From the NCBI GenBank assembly GCA_030540195.1, contig JAUNWT010000003.1, forward strand, positions 28,099-92,098: a stretch of DNA of 64,000 bases. The letters run 5' to 3'. The position numbers were made by a program, and so were the translations under genes. The stretch's first letter is position 1. Each line of letters opens with the position of its first letter. This DNA is from Bacillota bacterium. GTDB lineage: Bacteria > Bacillota_I > Bacilli_A > Erysipelotrichales > Coprobacillaceae. Below, in pieces: positions 46,831-58,621 of the stretch. The notes beneath the pieces are model-generated. The model was not told where the DNA came from, made no database searches, and saw only the letters and a program-made list of their open reading frames with translations.

Positions 46831-46844
46831 AATCATCGGTTTTT
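46815..46844. terminator. Bidirectional terminator between the DUF4230-like gene and hup
   Basis: AAAAACCGATGA arm with perfect complement; U residues follow on both strands. It overlaps the last codons of the plus-strand gene and lies 15 bp past the hup stop. Confidence 0.88.
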
Positions 46845-46858
46845 CTATTATAATTGAA

Positions 46859-47134
46859 TTATTTATTTACAGCTTTTTTTAATGCTGAACTTGCTTTGAA
46901 AGCAGGTGCTTTACTTGCAGCAATTGTCATTGTTTCACCAGTTCTTGGATTTCTACCAGTTCTTTCGCTACGAGTACGTACTTCGAAGTTTCCAAATCCT
47001 TTTAATGAAACTTTATCTCCTTTAGCAAGAGCATCTGTTACAACATCTACTAATGCTGTAACAACTTTATCTACATCAGTTTTTGTTAATTCTGTACTTG
47101 AAGCAATTGCTTCTACTAATTCAGTTTTATTCAT
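46859..47134 (-). CDS. hup: DNA-binding protein HU
   Basis: 91-residue nucleoid protein that bends DNA as a dimer. Signature segment GFGNFEVRTRSERTGRNPRTG forms the DNA-wrapping arm, with the proline after Arg-Asn that wedges into DNA; the N-terminus NKTELVEAIA is typical. Standard length. Monocistronic, convergent to the DUF4230-like gene, with a palindrome in its leader. GGAG lies nine bases before the ATG. Confidence 0.97.
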   Translation of the reverse strand: MNKTELVEAIASSTELTKTDVDKVVTALVDVVTDALAKGDKVSLKGFGNFEVRTRSERTGRNPRTGETMTIAASKAPAFKASSALKKAVNK

Positions 47135-47159
47135 CTTTTTTAATCTCCATTTCTTGAAA

Positions 47160-47210
47160 TCTAGGATTAAATCCTAGAATTATTTTACTACTTTATACGT
47201 ATATTTACAA
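47160..47210 (-). promoter_or_regulatory. hup promoter and leader stem-loop
   Basis: -35 TTGTAA (47205-47210), 17 bp, -10 TAAAAT (47182-47187). Right after the presumed start point a perfect inverted repeat TCTAGGATT/AATCCTAGA (47160-47178) would form a hairpin near the 5' end of the mRNA. Confidence 0.6.
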
Positions 47211-47223
47211 TAAAATACACGCT

Positions 47224-48240
47224 TTACTTTTCTAAATCTTTTACAAATTCATAACAAATTTCTTTAGGAGTTGCCCATGATGTAACAAGGCGAATACATG
47301 AATGATTTTCATCAACTTCAAACATTGGTGTTGTGATATATTTTTGATGTATTTTTTGCAATGTTTCATGATCAATAATTGGAAATAATTGATTTGAAGG
47401 ACTTTCAATATACATTGAATAACCCTTTTTCTTTAACCCTTCTTTTAAAATAGCAGCACATTCATTTTCATGCATTCCAATTTCTAAATAAAGATCACCT
47501 TCAAATAAGGCATCAAATTGTACTCCTAATAATCTTCCTTTAGCAAGCATAGCCCCTTTTTGTTTAATGTGATATCTAAAGTCTGTTTTTAATTCATCAT
47601 TGATAATAACTAAACATTCACCAAATAAAGCTCCCATCTTGGTACCACCAATATAGAAAGCATCACTATACATGGCCATTTCTTGTAAAGTTGGTGCATC
47701 TTTTAAAACAAGTGCACTGCCAAGTCTTGCTCCATCAATAAATAAATAGAGATGATGTTTTTGACAACAATGATAGATTTCTTTTAATTCTTCTAATGTG
47801 TAGTATGTTCCATATTCTGTTGTTTGTGAAATATAAACCATTTTAGGTTGTACCATATGTTCATCATTATGCCCACTTACAATTTCTTCAATCATTGAAC
47901 AATTGATTTTCCCATCTTGATGAGGTTTTGTTAAAACTTTATGTCCAGTAAATTCAACCGCTCCTGTTTCATGAACATTGATATGTCCACTATCGACAGC
48001 AATAACTGCTTGATAGTCTTTTAAAGCAGAAGAAATCATAATCATATTTGTTTGGGTTCCACCTACTAAAAAGTGGATATCCACATTTTCATTCTTTAAT
48101 ATCTTCTTAATTTTATCTTTTGCTTTTTGACAGTATTCATCTTCCCCATAACCTACTGTTTGTACAAAGTTTGTTTGATTCAAGGCATCCATTACTTTAG
48201 GATGTGCTCCTTCTAAATAGTCACTTGCAAAATTATACAT
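47224..48240 (-). CDS. ltaE: Low-specificity threonine aldolase (PLP, fold type I)
   Basis: 338-residue beta-eliminating lyase/threonine aldolase family enzyme, converting threonine or allo-threonine to glycine and acetaldehyde. The start YNFASDYLEGAHPKVMDAL, the PLP-stacking region HINVHETGA, the Asp in LFIDGARLGSA and the Schiff-base lysine in YIGGTKMGA are all present. Length normal. AGGGGG five bases before the ATG. It lies 35 bp after the GH1 gene across a hairpin, so read-through from that unit is possible. Confidence 0.9.
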   Translation of the reverse strand: MYNFASDYLEGAHPKVMDALNQTNFVQTVGYGEDEYCQKAKDKIKKILKNENVDIHFLVGGTQTNMIMISSALKDYQAVIAVDSGHINVHETGAVEFTGHKVLTKPHQDGKINCSMIEEIVSGHNDEHMVQPKMVYISQTTEYGTYYTLEELKEIYHCCQKHHLYLFIDGARLGSALVLKDAPTLQEMAMYSDAFYIGGTKMGALFGECLVIINDELKTDFRYHIKQKGAMLAKGRLLGVQFDALFEGDLYLEIGMHENECAAILKEGLKKKGYSMYIESPSNQLFPIIDHETLQKIHQKYITTPMFEVDENHSCIRLVTSWATPKEICYEFVKDLEK

Positions 48241-48258
48241 CTTAACCCCCTAAAGAAA

Positions 48259-50624
<2,366 letters not shown>

Positions 50625-50638
<14 letters not shown>

Positions 50639-51830
50639 GACAATATACCTCCTTATAATCTTCCATTAATAATCGATTAATATTTGCGACTTGTTCAAAT
50701 GAAGTTAAACGATATTCATCATGATTCATTCTGGCCGCATAAAAACGTATCGCTTTTTCAAGTTCTAATCTCATAATCTCTTTATATTCTGGTGGGAATG
50801 TAGAGATTGGAAAACATACAAATAAAAATGTATTATAATCCTTTGAGAAAAGATCTATGAGTAAATCATACCCTTCTTTTGTGACAATTTTATTACCAAT
50901 TTCTTTTTGTAAATCATGATTGGCGAATGTAAGAACATCATTCATGACAAATCTTAAAATATTTTCACAAGCTTCAATATAAAGATCATGATCATTTAAA
51001 TAAAGTGATTTTAAATAATCAATCACAATATTATTTTTTAAATGTTCTGGACATAACTTATCACAATAGATAAAGAGTTTTGATGCAAGTTCATCATTAC
51101 CTAAAATAAAGTTTCCAAATTCATTAATGATGGATAATGTAAAACGTGGCATTTGACATACTCTACCAAAGATTTCTAACATTTCATCTTTAGTATATTT
51201 AAAGAATCCATTAACATCTTGATTCATTTTTTTAATGATTTCTTTAAAATAATCTAGATGGAATTGATATTCAGTATCTAAATATTTTGCGTTAACACCA
51301 TCCCATTCATATTCATAGAGAATCTTATCTAAAAGTAAAGCAATGGAATCCATGAACTTCTTATAATTTTTATTATAAAGTAAACGATCAAGATAGGGAT
51401 TGAAGAATGTATAAAATTCATCAACAGTTTCTTGATTAGTACCTGAATGATATTCTAGATAATCTAAAATATTTCGATAATCTAAAGGTTCGAGGATCGT
51501 ATCAACTGCATGTGTTTCAATAAAATGTTCAAAAACATGACAATGTAAGATTGTTTTAAATTTATTAAAATAAAGAATTTTATTTAAAGCATCTTTTATA
51601 ATATATTCTTGTTCTTGTTCATGAAGATTTACAGAAAATGTTGGTACGATTTCTTCTCCTGAATAGTCAATTGTAACAAAAACATCAATCGCTTTAAATT
51701 GAATGTCTAAAATATAATAATGAAATTTATGTTCAAATTTTTTTGTTTGTACTGCACTATGACATCTATATTTACCGATATAGTTGCTTTTATGTGTTTC
51801 TAAATACTTTTCAATACATTTTCTTGCCAT
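50625..51830 (-). CDS. Unknown 401-residue protein
   Basis: I do not recognise this protein. It has no signal peptide or membrane segment. The first 100 residues look like a beta-rich domain with several Cys/His (YRCHSAVQTKKFEHKFHYY), the rest is helical and acidic, with many Tyr and Phe. GGAG seven bases before the ATG at 51828-51830 selects this start over 18 in-frame codons upstream. The end overlaps the pseudo-hydrolase gene, so the two are coupled and may work together. Confidence 0.75.
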
Positions 51831-51882
51831 AAGCATTCTCCTTTGTATCTCCATTTTACCATTTTTAAATATTGATGAAAAC

Positions 51883-51916
51883 AAAAAAAGAAAATTACTC
51901 TTTTAGTGAGAATTTC
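51883..51916 (-). terminator. Terminator of the PHP phosphoesterase gene
   Basis: GAAATT/AATTTTC with an inner CTC/GAG stem, overlapping the stop codon, then seven U residues on the minus strand. Confidence 0.6.
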
Positions 51917-52781
51917 CTTTTTTAAAAGTTAATTTATTTATTTTGTTTAAATGGTGCTTTTTGACAAATTGATTTAATAAATCAATATCTTTTGTATTAA
52001 AGTGTTGAGGATGGTGAGCATCAATTCCTAAAATCACTTTATTGTCAATTTCCTGGGAAATATGAAAGAAATGATCATTATTATACGGATAAACCAATTC
52101 ATCATTTCGACAAACAAGACCTTTTCTGATTCCACCGGCATTGACTTCTAAAGGAAGACCATACTTTTTAGCTTCTTTACAAATGGCAAGAGAGACTTCT
52201 TTGCATAAATCATCAAACTCACCTCGTCCCATCATAAATAAATCAGGATGAGCAATATATGTAAAAAGGTTGGTATGAATAGCTTCAATAACATCTTGTT
52301 GGTAATGTTTCAACATTTCGTTATTAACTTTCTTTTTTCCATAATAGTAAGAATAGATTGGATAACGATCAAAGTGATTTCCTAAAATCAAATAATCAAC
52401 TTCGTGATTATCTAAAAGTCTTTGATAATAATTAAGATATTCTTTAAAGTATTCACATTCATAACCTTGATAAATTGTTATTTGAGTTTTGTACTTTTCC
52501 TTTAATTCTTGAACTACTTTTTGATGTTCTTTTCTTTTTTTATAAGGCATACGCATTCCTGGACCATTAAGAATAAATGCTTTACACCAAGATAAAAAAG
52601 AATGAAATGATCTAAAGGTATGAGGTAAACTTTTTAATAAAAATAGACGATAAAAAGGTAAAGGCACATGTTCAGAAAAACCTAATTCTTGCATGTTTAA
52701 ATCTATTGCTGCCTTTACCATATCTTCTTCACTACCATAACCATGTCCACAACGATAGGTATGGGTATGATAATTATTCAT
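51903..52781 (-). CDS. PHP-domain phosphoesterase (HisJ-like histidinol-phosphatase family)
   Basis: 292-residue metal-dependent phosphatase. The PHP motifs are NYHTHTYRCGHG (metal ligands), GFSEHVP, GNHFDRYP, YIAHPDLFM, LEVNAGGIR and GIDAHHPQ. HisK-type histidinol phosphatases have this layout, but no his gene is in the window, so the substrate is open. GAGG six bases before the ATG at 52779-52781 decides the start, which overlaps the truA stop region by eight bases. Confidence 0.85.
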   Translation of the reverse strand: MNNYHTHTYRCGHGYGSEEDMVKAAIDLNMQELGFSEHVPLPFYRLFLLKSLPHTFRSFHSFLSWCKAFILNGPGMRMPYKKRKEHQKVVQELKEKYKTQITIYQGYECEYFKEYLNYYQRLLDNHEVDYLILGNHFDRYPIYSYYYGKKKVNNEMLKHYQQDVIEAIHTNLFTYIAHPDLFMMGRGEFDDLCKEVSLAICKEAKKYGLPLEVNAGGIRKGLVCRNDELVYPYNNDHFFHISQEIDNKVILGIDAHHPQHFNTKDIDLLNQFVKKHHLNKINKLTFKKGNSH

Positions 52782-53508
52782 AGAAAACCTCATGTAAATA
52801 AAGTCCTTGTGGTTTTGCTTTAAATAAGCATTTCTTTTCTCCTTTACTTTCTAAAAGTTCTTCTAGCTTTTCTTTATTTATACGATGTGCGCCTACTTGA
52901 ATAAGTCCACCAACAATATGTCTTACCATATATCTTCTAAATCCATTACCAATAAGTTTAAAAGTCACAATGCCATTTTCTTCAACAATGTCTAATTGAT
53001 AAAGTGTTCTAATGGTATTCCCATAAGGATCAATAGCACAAAAAGAAGCAAAGTTATGTTCACCAATAAAGATTTTTGCAGCTTCTTTCATTGCTTCAAT
53101 ATCTAGTGATCTTCCATATTGGTAAATATAATTTGTTTCAAAAGGTGAATATTCATTCATACTTAAAAGATAATGATACTCTTTCTTGGTGGCACTATAA
53201 CGACTATGAAAATCTTCATCTACAAGAAAACTATCTAAGATATAAATATCATTTGGTAAGAAATGATTAATAGCTCTTTTCCATTGTTTTTCTGGCATAT
53301 CACGTTTTGTATCAAAATGAAATACCTGCTTTCTTCCATGCACTTTTGCATCAGTACGCCCACTAGCATGAATAACAATTTCTTCTTCTTTACAAATATT
53401 GTGAATTGCCTTTTGGATTTCGCCTTGTACTGTTCTTAATTTATTTTGTACTTGAAATCCATGAAATTTACTTCCATCATAACTAACAATACATTTAATT
53501 CGATTCAT
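52774..53508 (-). CDS. truA: tRNA pseudouridine(38-40) synthase
   Basis: 244-residue enzyme converting uridines 38-40 in the anticodon arm to pseudouridine. N-terminus IKCIVSYDGSKFHGFQVQ, active-site block SGRTDAKVHGRKQVFHF with the catalytic Asp, and NGFRRYMVRHIVG are present. The usual GRTDAGVHA reads GRTDAKVHG here, a small oddity beside the active Asp. The start shares one base with the ecfT stop (TAATG) and has no clear ribosome site, so it relies on coupling. Location after ecfT is standard for Bacillota. Confidence 0.95.
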   Translation of the reverse strand: MNRIKCIVSYDGSKFHGFQVQNKLRTVQGEIQKAIHNICKEEEIVIHASGRTDAKVHGRKQVFHFDTKRDMPEKQWKRAINHFLPNDIYILDSFLVDEDFHSRYSATKKEYHYLLSMNEYSPFETNYIYQYGRSLDIEAMKEAAKIFIGEHNFASFCAIDPYGNTIRTLYQLDIVEENGIVTFKLIGNGFRRYMVRHIVGGLIQVGAHRINKEKLEELLESKGEKKCLFKAKPQGLYLHEVFYE

Positions 53509-54305
53509 TACATAAAACTCATTATAACCACACCAACACATACAATAATTGAAACACTCATGGCGATTGTATCTGTTGTTTGCCAAGATAATACTTTGTA
53601 TTTTGTACGTTTTGCTTCTGGGTTATAATTTCTACTTTCCATAGCATTTGCTAAATCTTCTGCTCTTTGAAAGGCAGAGATAAATAAAGGAATAATAAGA
53701 GAAATAATTGATCTTATTTTTTCCATAAATGATCCTTCGTTAAAATCGGCTCCTCGACTTGCTTGAGCTTTCATAATACGTTTTGCTTCATCTAAAAGAT
53801 CAGGAATAAATCTTAAAGCAATGGATATCATCATAGCAAGTTCATGAACAGGAAAATGAAATCTTTTTAAAGGATTTAGTAAGTTTTCAATTGCAAGTGT
53901 TAATTCTAAGGGTTTTGTTGTTGAGGTCATTAACGTTGTCAGAGTAATAATCAAAACAAGTCTTATAAAAATATAGGCTGTTTGTAATAAAGCACCTGAA
54001 TAGATTGTAATACTTCCTATTTTTATGAGCACATCTCCTGTTTTTAATAAGAAAATGTTAAATAACATTAAAAACAACATCATAAAAATCATTGGTTTAA
54101 CAGCTTTTAATATATGAGAAACTTTTATTTTTGATAAAAGAATACATACTAAAACATAAACTGCAAGAATACCATAACCAATAAAACCAACATCAAAAAA
54201 GACAGAGATCAAAAAGATAAGAACTGTACAAATTTTTAATCGTGGATCTAGACGATGAATAAGTGAATTTCCTGGTATATATTTTCCAAATGTCATATTA
54301 TCCAT
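53508..54305 (-). CDS. ecfT: ECF transporter transmembrane subunit EcfT
   Basis: 265-residue membrane scaffold that joins the two EcfA ATPases to exchangeable S components. It starts GKYIPGNSLIHRLDPRLK, has five to six hydrophobic segments, and carries two cytoplasmic coupling-helix motifs (ASRGADF, and a matching Ala-Arg-like ESRNYN region). The ATG at 54303-54305 follows AGGTGG at eight bases; a downstream ATG (54294-54296) and one upstream are less well placed. Overlaps ecfA2 by eight bases. Confidence 0.95.
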   Translation of the reverse strand: MDNMTFGKYIPGNSLIHRLDPRLKICTVLIFLISVFFDVGFIGYGILAVYVLVCILLSKIKVSHILKAVKPMIFMMLFLMLFNIFLLKTGDVLIKIGSITIYSGALLQTAYIFIRLVLIITLTTLMTSTTKPLELTLAIENLLNPLKRFHFPVHELAMMISIALRFIPDLLDEAKRIMKAQASRGADFNEGSFMEKIRSIISLIIPLFISAFQRAEDLANAMESRNYNPEAKRTKYKVLSWQTTDTIAMSVSIIVCVGVVIMSFM

Positions 54306-55149
54306 GAAGTTCACCACCTAACGCCTCTACTAAATCATCAATATTGTTAATCGATGTATCTAGATGAAAACCTTTTTTATTTAAATCAATAATCATATTT
54401 GTAATAAGGGGTAAATCTATTCCTAAATTAAGTAAATAATCACTATCTTTAAAAACATCTTTAACTTTACCTTTTCTTTCAACACAGCCTTCATTCATCA
54501 CAATAACTTCATCACAATATTCTAAAACGTGATTCATATCATGTGTTACTAAAATGACTGTTTTCCCTAATTGATGAATACTTTTAAATAGATCCATCAT
54601 TTCTCTGATTCCTTGTGGATCTAATCCAGCTGTTGGTTCATCTAAAACTAAAATATCTGGATCCATTGCTAAGATACCGGCAATGGCAATTCTTCTTTTT
54701 TGTCCACCTGATAAATCAAAAGGTGATTTTTGAAGATAAGATTCATCTAATCCAACCATTTTAATCACTTTCTTAGCAATTTCTTTAGCTTCATCTTCAC
54801 TTGTACCAAAATTCATTGGTCCAAAAATAATATCTTTTTCTATTGTTTCTTCAAATAATTGATATTCAGGAAATTGAAAAACAAGTCCTGATTTTTTACG
54901 TAATTGTTTTAATTTTTCTGGTTTTTCTTTAGATGAGATTGTATATTCATCAATTGTTATTTGACCATCTGTAGGTAATAATAAAGCATTAATATGTTGA
55001 ATAAATGTTGATTTTCCACTTCCAGTTTGCCCTATAATAGCAGTAAAGCTTCCTTCTTGAATATCTAAATTCACATTTTTAAGTGCATAATATTCAAAAG
55101 GTGTCTTTTCTCCATAAATATGACTTAGATTTTTGCATGTAATTGACAT
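54298..55149 (-). CDS. ecfA2: ECF transporter ATPase EcfA2
   Basis: 283-residue ABC ATPase of the energy-coupling factor. Walker A GQTGSGKST, Q-loop FQFPEYQLFEET, signature LSGGQKRRIAIAG, Walker B ILVLDEPTAGLDPQG, switch His in VTHDM. The FPEYQLF Q-loop is typical of EcfA2. It overlaps ecfA1 by 25 bp and ecfT by eight, forming one tightly coupled unit that can serve several vitamin S components, including probably the one at 19676. Confidence 0.96.
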   Translation of the reverse strand: MSITCKNLSHIYGEKTPFEYYALKNVNLDIQEGSFTAIIGQTGSGKSTFIQHINALLLPTDGQITIDEYTISSKEKPEKLKQLRKKSGLVFQFPEYQLFEETIEKDIIFGPMNFGTSEDEAKEIAKKVIKMVGLDESYLQKSPFDLSGGQKRRIAIAGILAMDPDILVLDEPTAGLDPQGIREMMDLFKSIHQLGKTVILVTHDMNHVLEYCDEVIVMNEGCVERKGKVKDVFKDSDYLLNLGIDLPLITNMIIDLNKKGFHLDTSINNIDDLVEALGGELHG

Positions 55150-55955
55150 AATTGTTTCTCCAATTCTTCAACATTTAATGTTTCATTTATTTGAATACCT
55201 TGATCTTTAAGCTTACGTGATACTTTTAAAGCAAATGGTGTATCTAAATGTAACTCCTGTAAAAGCTTTTCATTCATTAAAATTGCTTCAGGTTGATCAT
55301 CACCAACAATTTCACCCTTATTTAATAATAAAATACGATCAGCATTTTTAGCTTCTTCAATATCATGAGTAATAGAAATAATGGTCATCTCTTTATCTTC
55401 TTTAAGTTCTCTAATCAATTCATTGATTTCTTTTCGACCTCGAGGATCCAACATACTTGTTGATTCATCTAAAATAATAATAGAAGGACTCATAGCGAGA
55501 ATTCCTGCAATAGCTACACGTTGTTTTTGTCCACCAGAGAGTTTTGTAGGCTCATGATCTAAAAATTGATCCATACGTACTCTTTTAGCATAGCGTTCAA
55601 TAAGCTCGTCCATCTTTTCACGCGGAATACAAATATTTTCTAGACCAAAAGCAATATCATCTCGCACGGTTGCCCCGATAAATTGATTATCTGGATTTTG
55701 AAAGACAATTCCAATTTTCTCTCTTATTTTATAGAGATTTTCTAAATTCAATTCCTTATGATCAATAATGATATTCCCAGATTTTTTTTCTAATAAACCA
55801 ATCAATAACTTAGCAATCGTACTCTTACCACTTCCATTATGTCCTAATATCGCCACATATTCCCCTTTTTTTATTTGAAAAGAAATATTGTGAATTGTAT
55901 TTAATCCTGGTTCATATTCAAAACATAAATTTTCTACCTTAATTATATCTTCCAT
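55125..55955 (-). CDS. ecfA1: ECF transporter ATPase EcfA1
   Basis: 276-residue ABC ATPase partner of EcfA2. Walker A GHNGSGKST, Q-loop FQNPDNQFIGATV (the EcfA1 type), signature LSGGQKQRVAIAG, Walker B IIILDESTSMLDPRG (Ser-Thr in place of the usual Pro after Glu), switch His in ITHDI. First gene of ecfA1-ecfA2-ecfT-truA. GAGGAG before the ATG. A terminator separates it from rplQ, so part of its transcription may come from ribosomal read-through. Confidence 0.96.
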   Translation of the reverse strand: MEDIIKVENLCFEYEPGLNTIHNISFQIKKGEYVAILGHNGSGKSTIAKLLIGLLEKKSGNIIIDHKELNLENLYKIREKIGIVFQNPDNQFIGATVRDDIAFGLENICIPREKMDELIERYAKRVRMDQFLDHEPTKLSGGQKQRVAIAGILAMSPSIIILDESTSMLDPRGRKEINELIRELKEDKEMTIISITHDIEEAKNADRILLLNKGEIVGDDQPEAILMNEKLLQELHLDTPFALKVSRKLKDQGIQINETLNVEELEKQLCQLHAKI

Positions 55956-56015
55956 TTTTTTCTCCTCATGAATGCGTTTAATTAATTCTATAATTAATGG
56001 TGAAACAAGTCAAAT

Positions 56016-56041
56016 AAAAAAGGACTGAATTTCTTCAGTCC
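56016..56041 (-). terminator. Terminator after rplQ
   Basis: GGACTGAA stem with perfect complement, 4-base loop, followed by six U residues, between the alpha operon and ecfA1. Confidence 0.88.
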
Positions 56042-56050
56042 AAATAATCA

Positions 56051-56416
56051 TTATTTAGTTAATGATAAGATTGCCATTGGTGCATTATCACCTTTACGGT
56101 TATAAGTTTTTAAGATAGTAGTATATCCACCATTAACATCTTTGAATTTAGGTGCAACGTCATCAAATAAGATTTGAACAGCTGTTTTTCCAGTTGCTTC
56201 ATCAACAACTTTATGCATATCTGCAGCAGCTTGTCTTCTTGCATGTAAGTCTCCACGTTTACCTAAAGTAATTAATTCATCAACAACACTACGAACTTCT
56301 TTAGCTCTTGTTACAGTAGTTTCAACTTTTCCGTATACAATAACTTCAGTAGCTAAACTACGTAACATAGATTTTCTAATATCTGAAGTGCGTCCTAATT
56401 TTCTATTTTTAGCCAT
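56051..56416 (-). CDS. rplQ: 50S ribosomal protein L17
   Basis: 121 residues, standard bL17: [19 protein letters not shown] at the start and the end segment [19 protein letters not shown]. Last gene of the alpha operon, 32 bp after rpoA. Confidence 0.98.
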   Translation of the reverse strand: MAKNRKLGRTSDIRKSMLRSLATEVIVYGKVETTVTRAKEVRSVVDELITLGKRGDLHARRQAAADMHKVVDEATGKTAVQILFDDVAPKFKDVNGGYTTILKTYNRKGDNAPMAILSLTK

Positions 56417-56448
56417 GAGATTAACGCTCCTTTTCGAGTTTCTTCAAA

Positions 56449-57393
56449 TTAATCGATAGGTTTAAATCCTAAACCTAATTCGATTAATTTTTCTTTTACT
56501 TCTTTTAATGATTTTTTACCTAAGTTTCTTACTTTAATCATATCATCTTCTGATTTAGAAGCAAGATCTTGAACTGTTTGAATACCAGCTCTCTTTAAAC
56601 AGTTGTATGAACGAACAGATAAATCTAATTCTTCGATTGTCATATCTAAAACTTTATTAGTAGTATCACTTTGAGCTTCAGACATAACTTCCATGTTCAT
56701 AGCTTTATCAGATAATTCAACAAACATATTTAAATGTTCAACTAAAACTTTTGCAGCTAATGAGATAGCTTCAAATGGTTTTAATGAACCATTAGTTTCA
56801 ATTTCTAAAACTAATTGATCATACTTAGCACTTTCACCAACACGAGTTGGTTCTACAGAGTAAGCAACTTTTTCAATTGGTGAGAAAATTGAATCTGTTG
56901 GAATAACACCAATAGTGTTAATATTTGCTTTATTTTGATCAGCAGATACATACCCACGATCTTTTTTAGCAAATAATTCCATGTATAAATGACCACCTTC
57001 TGCAACGTGTGCAATTACCAAGTCATTTGAAATCATTTTAACTTCAGCTGGACATTGGATATCTGCACCAGTTACAGTAGCAGGACCTTTTACATCAATA
57101 ATCATAGTAGCAGTGTCTTCACTATCTACATCAAAAACTAATTTCTTTAAATTTAAGATCATTGTTGTTACATCTTCAACAACTCCGTCAATTGCAGAGA
57201 ATTCATGGATTGCTCCTTGAACTTTAATTGCATAAACGGCAGAACCAGGTAAAGAAGAAAGTAAAACTCTTCTTAAGGCATTACCTAAAGTAGTTCCAAA
57301 TCCTCTTTCAAGTGGTTCAATGACGAATCTTCCATAATTTTCAGTTTCATCATATTGATCTATATTAAAGTTTGCTTTTTCGAATTTATGCAT
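56449..57393 (-). CDS. rpoA: RNA polymerase alpha subunit
   Basis: 314 residues with both domains: an N-terminal assembly domain (RFVIEPLERGFGTTLGNALRRVLLSSLPG) and the C-terminal DNA/activator-contact domain (RSYNCLKRAGIQTVQDL, KSLKEVKEKL). Length is normal for Bacillota. Located between rpsK and rplQ as usual. Confidence 0.98.
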   Translation of the reverse strand: MHKFEKANFNIDQYDETENYGRFVIEPLERGFGTTLGNALRRVLLSSLPGSAVYAIKVQGAIHEFSAIDGVVEDVTTMILNLKKLVFDVDSEDTATMIIDVKGPATVTGADIQCPAEVKMISNDLVIAHVAEGGHLYMELFAKKDRGYVSADQNKANINTIGVIPTDSIFSPIEKVAYSVEPTRVGESAKYDQLVLEIETNGSLKPFEAISLAAKVLVEHLNMFVELSDKAMNMEVMSEAQSDTTNKVLDMTIEELDLSVRSYNCLKRAGIQTVQDLASKSEDDMIKVRNLGKKSLKEVKEKLIELGLGFKPID

Positions 57394-57445
57394 ATGTTCC
57401 CTCCTCTATAGGAATGTTTTTGTATTTTAGTTTACTACAATAATA

Positions 57446-57838
57446 CTATCCACGAGGACGTTTTGGTGGACGACAACCATTATGTGGAATTGGTGTTACA
57501 TCATTAATTGAAGTAACTTCTAATCCAGCAGCTTGTAAAGCTCTAACTGCTGCTTCACGTCCTGGTCCTGGACCTTTTACGTTTACATCTACAGTTTTAA
57601 CTCCGTGTTCCATAGAAGCTTTAGCTGCAGCTTCTGATGCCATTTGAGCAGCAAATGGTGTTGATTTTCTTGATCCTTTGAAACCTAAAGCTCCAGCACT
57701 TGACCAAGTTAATACGTTTCCATGTTCATCAGTAATAGTTACAATAGTATTATTGAAAGTAGAATGAACGTGTGCTACACCTTTTGCAATATTCTTTTTT
57801 ACACGTCTTTTACCACGTGTTTGTTTTACTTTAGCCAT
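57446..57838 (-). CDS. rpsK: 30S ribosomal protein S11
   Basis: 130 residues, uS11, with the basic N-terminus, [15 protein letters not shown], the [14 protein letters not shown] block and the C-terminus [12 protein letters not shown]. The preserved N of HNGC is the site of isoaspartate in other bacteria. Confidence 0.98.
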   Translation of the reverse strand: MAKVKQTRGKRRVKKNIAKGVAHVHSTFNNTIVTITDEHGNVLTWSSAGALGFKGSRKSTPFAAQMASEAAAKASMEHGVKTVDVNVKGPGPGREAAVRALQAAGLEVTSINDVTPIPHNGCRPPKRPRG

Positions 57839-57855
57839 TTCCTTTCAACCTCCTA

Positions 57856-58221
57856 TTATTTTTTCTTTCCTGCGATTGGTCTTGCTTTACCCTTACGAGT
57901 TCTAGCATTAGTTTTAGTTTTTTGACCACGAACAGGAAGTCCTTTACGGTGACGCATACCTCTGTAGCTTCCGATTTCCATTAAACGTTTGATGTTTAAT
58001 TGAACTTCTCTACGTAAGTCACCTTCAACTTTAATTTTTTCTACTTCTTTTCTGATTTTTGTAATTTCTTCTTCAGTTAAATCTTTAACTCTTACATCTT
58101 CGCTGATACCAGTAGCTTTTAAGATATCTTTAGCTGTTGATTTACCGATACCATATACATAAGTTAATGAGATAACAACACGTTTATCACGTGGGATATC
58201 TACACCTGCAATACGAGCCAT
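57856..58221 (-). CDS. rpsM: 30S ribosomal protein S13
   Basis: 121 residues, uS13: [25 protein letters not shown] at the start, [21 protein letters not shown] near the end. Seventeen bases before rpsK. Confidence 0.98.
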   Translation of the reverse strand: MARIAGVDIPRDKRVVISLTYVYGIGKSTAKDILKATGISEDVRVKDLTEEEITKIRKEVEKIKVEGDLRREVQLNIKRLMEIGSYRGMRHRKGLPVRGQKTKTNARTRKGKARPIAGKKK

Positions 58222-58239
58222 AATTTTTCCTCCTAAATA

Positions 58240-58353
58240 CTAACCTTGTCTTTGTTTATGTTTTGGGTTTTCGCAAATAATCATTACGCGCCCTTTTCTT
58301 TTAATTACTCTGCATTTATCACACATTGGTTTTACAGATGGTCTTACCTTCAT
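58240..58353 (-). CDS. rpmJ: 50S ribosomal protein L36
   Basis: 37-residue bL36 starting [19 protein letters not shown] and ending [11 protein letters not shown]. Cys11, Cys14, Cys27 and His32 form the zinc-binding set, so it is the zinc (C+) form. Between infA and rpsM as in other Bacillota; AGGAGG seven bases before the ATG. Confidence 0.96.
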   Translation of the reverse strand: MKVRPSVKPMCDKCRVIKRKGRVMIICENPKHKQRQG

Positions 58354-58380
58354 CCTGTCTACCTCCTTTTGGAAGATTTT

Positions 58381-58602
58381 TTATTTATGTCTAAATGTAA
58401 TTCGCCCACGTGTTAAATCATATGGAGATATTTCAACGGTAACTCTATCCCCCGGTAAAATGCGAATGTAGTGCATACGGATTTTACCAGAAACGTGAGC
58501 AAGAATTTCCACTCCATTTTCTAAAGCTACTTTAAACATTGCATTTGGTAATGTTTCTAAAACTGTAGCTTCAACTTCAATAACGTCATCTTTTTTTGCC
58601 AT
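58381..58602 (-). CDS. infA: Translation initiation factor IF-1
   Basis: 73-residue OB-fold factor that blocks the ribosomal A site during initiation. Motifs [20 protein letters not shown] at the start and the [28 protein letters not shown] core are standard. Between map and rpmJ. Confidence 0.98.
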   Translation of the reverse strand: MAKKDDVIEVEATVLETLPNAMFKVALENGVEILAHVSGKIRMHYIRILPGDRVTVEISPYDLTRGRITFRHK

Positions 58603-58621
58603 CGTTCTTCAACTCCTTTTA

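Noticed and set aside
53508..53586. Longer N-terminus for TruA
   Set aside because: The extra residues do not match the family and lie inside ecfT; the start at 53508 gives the standard N-terminus.
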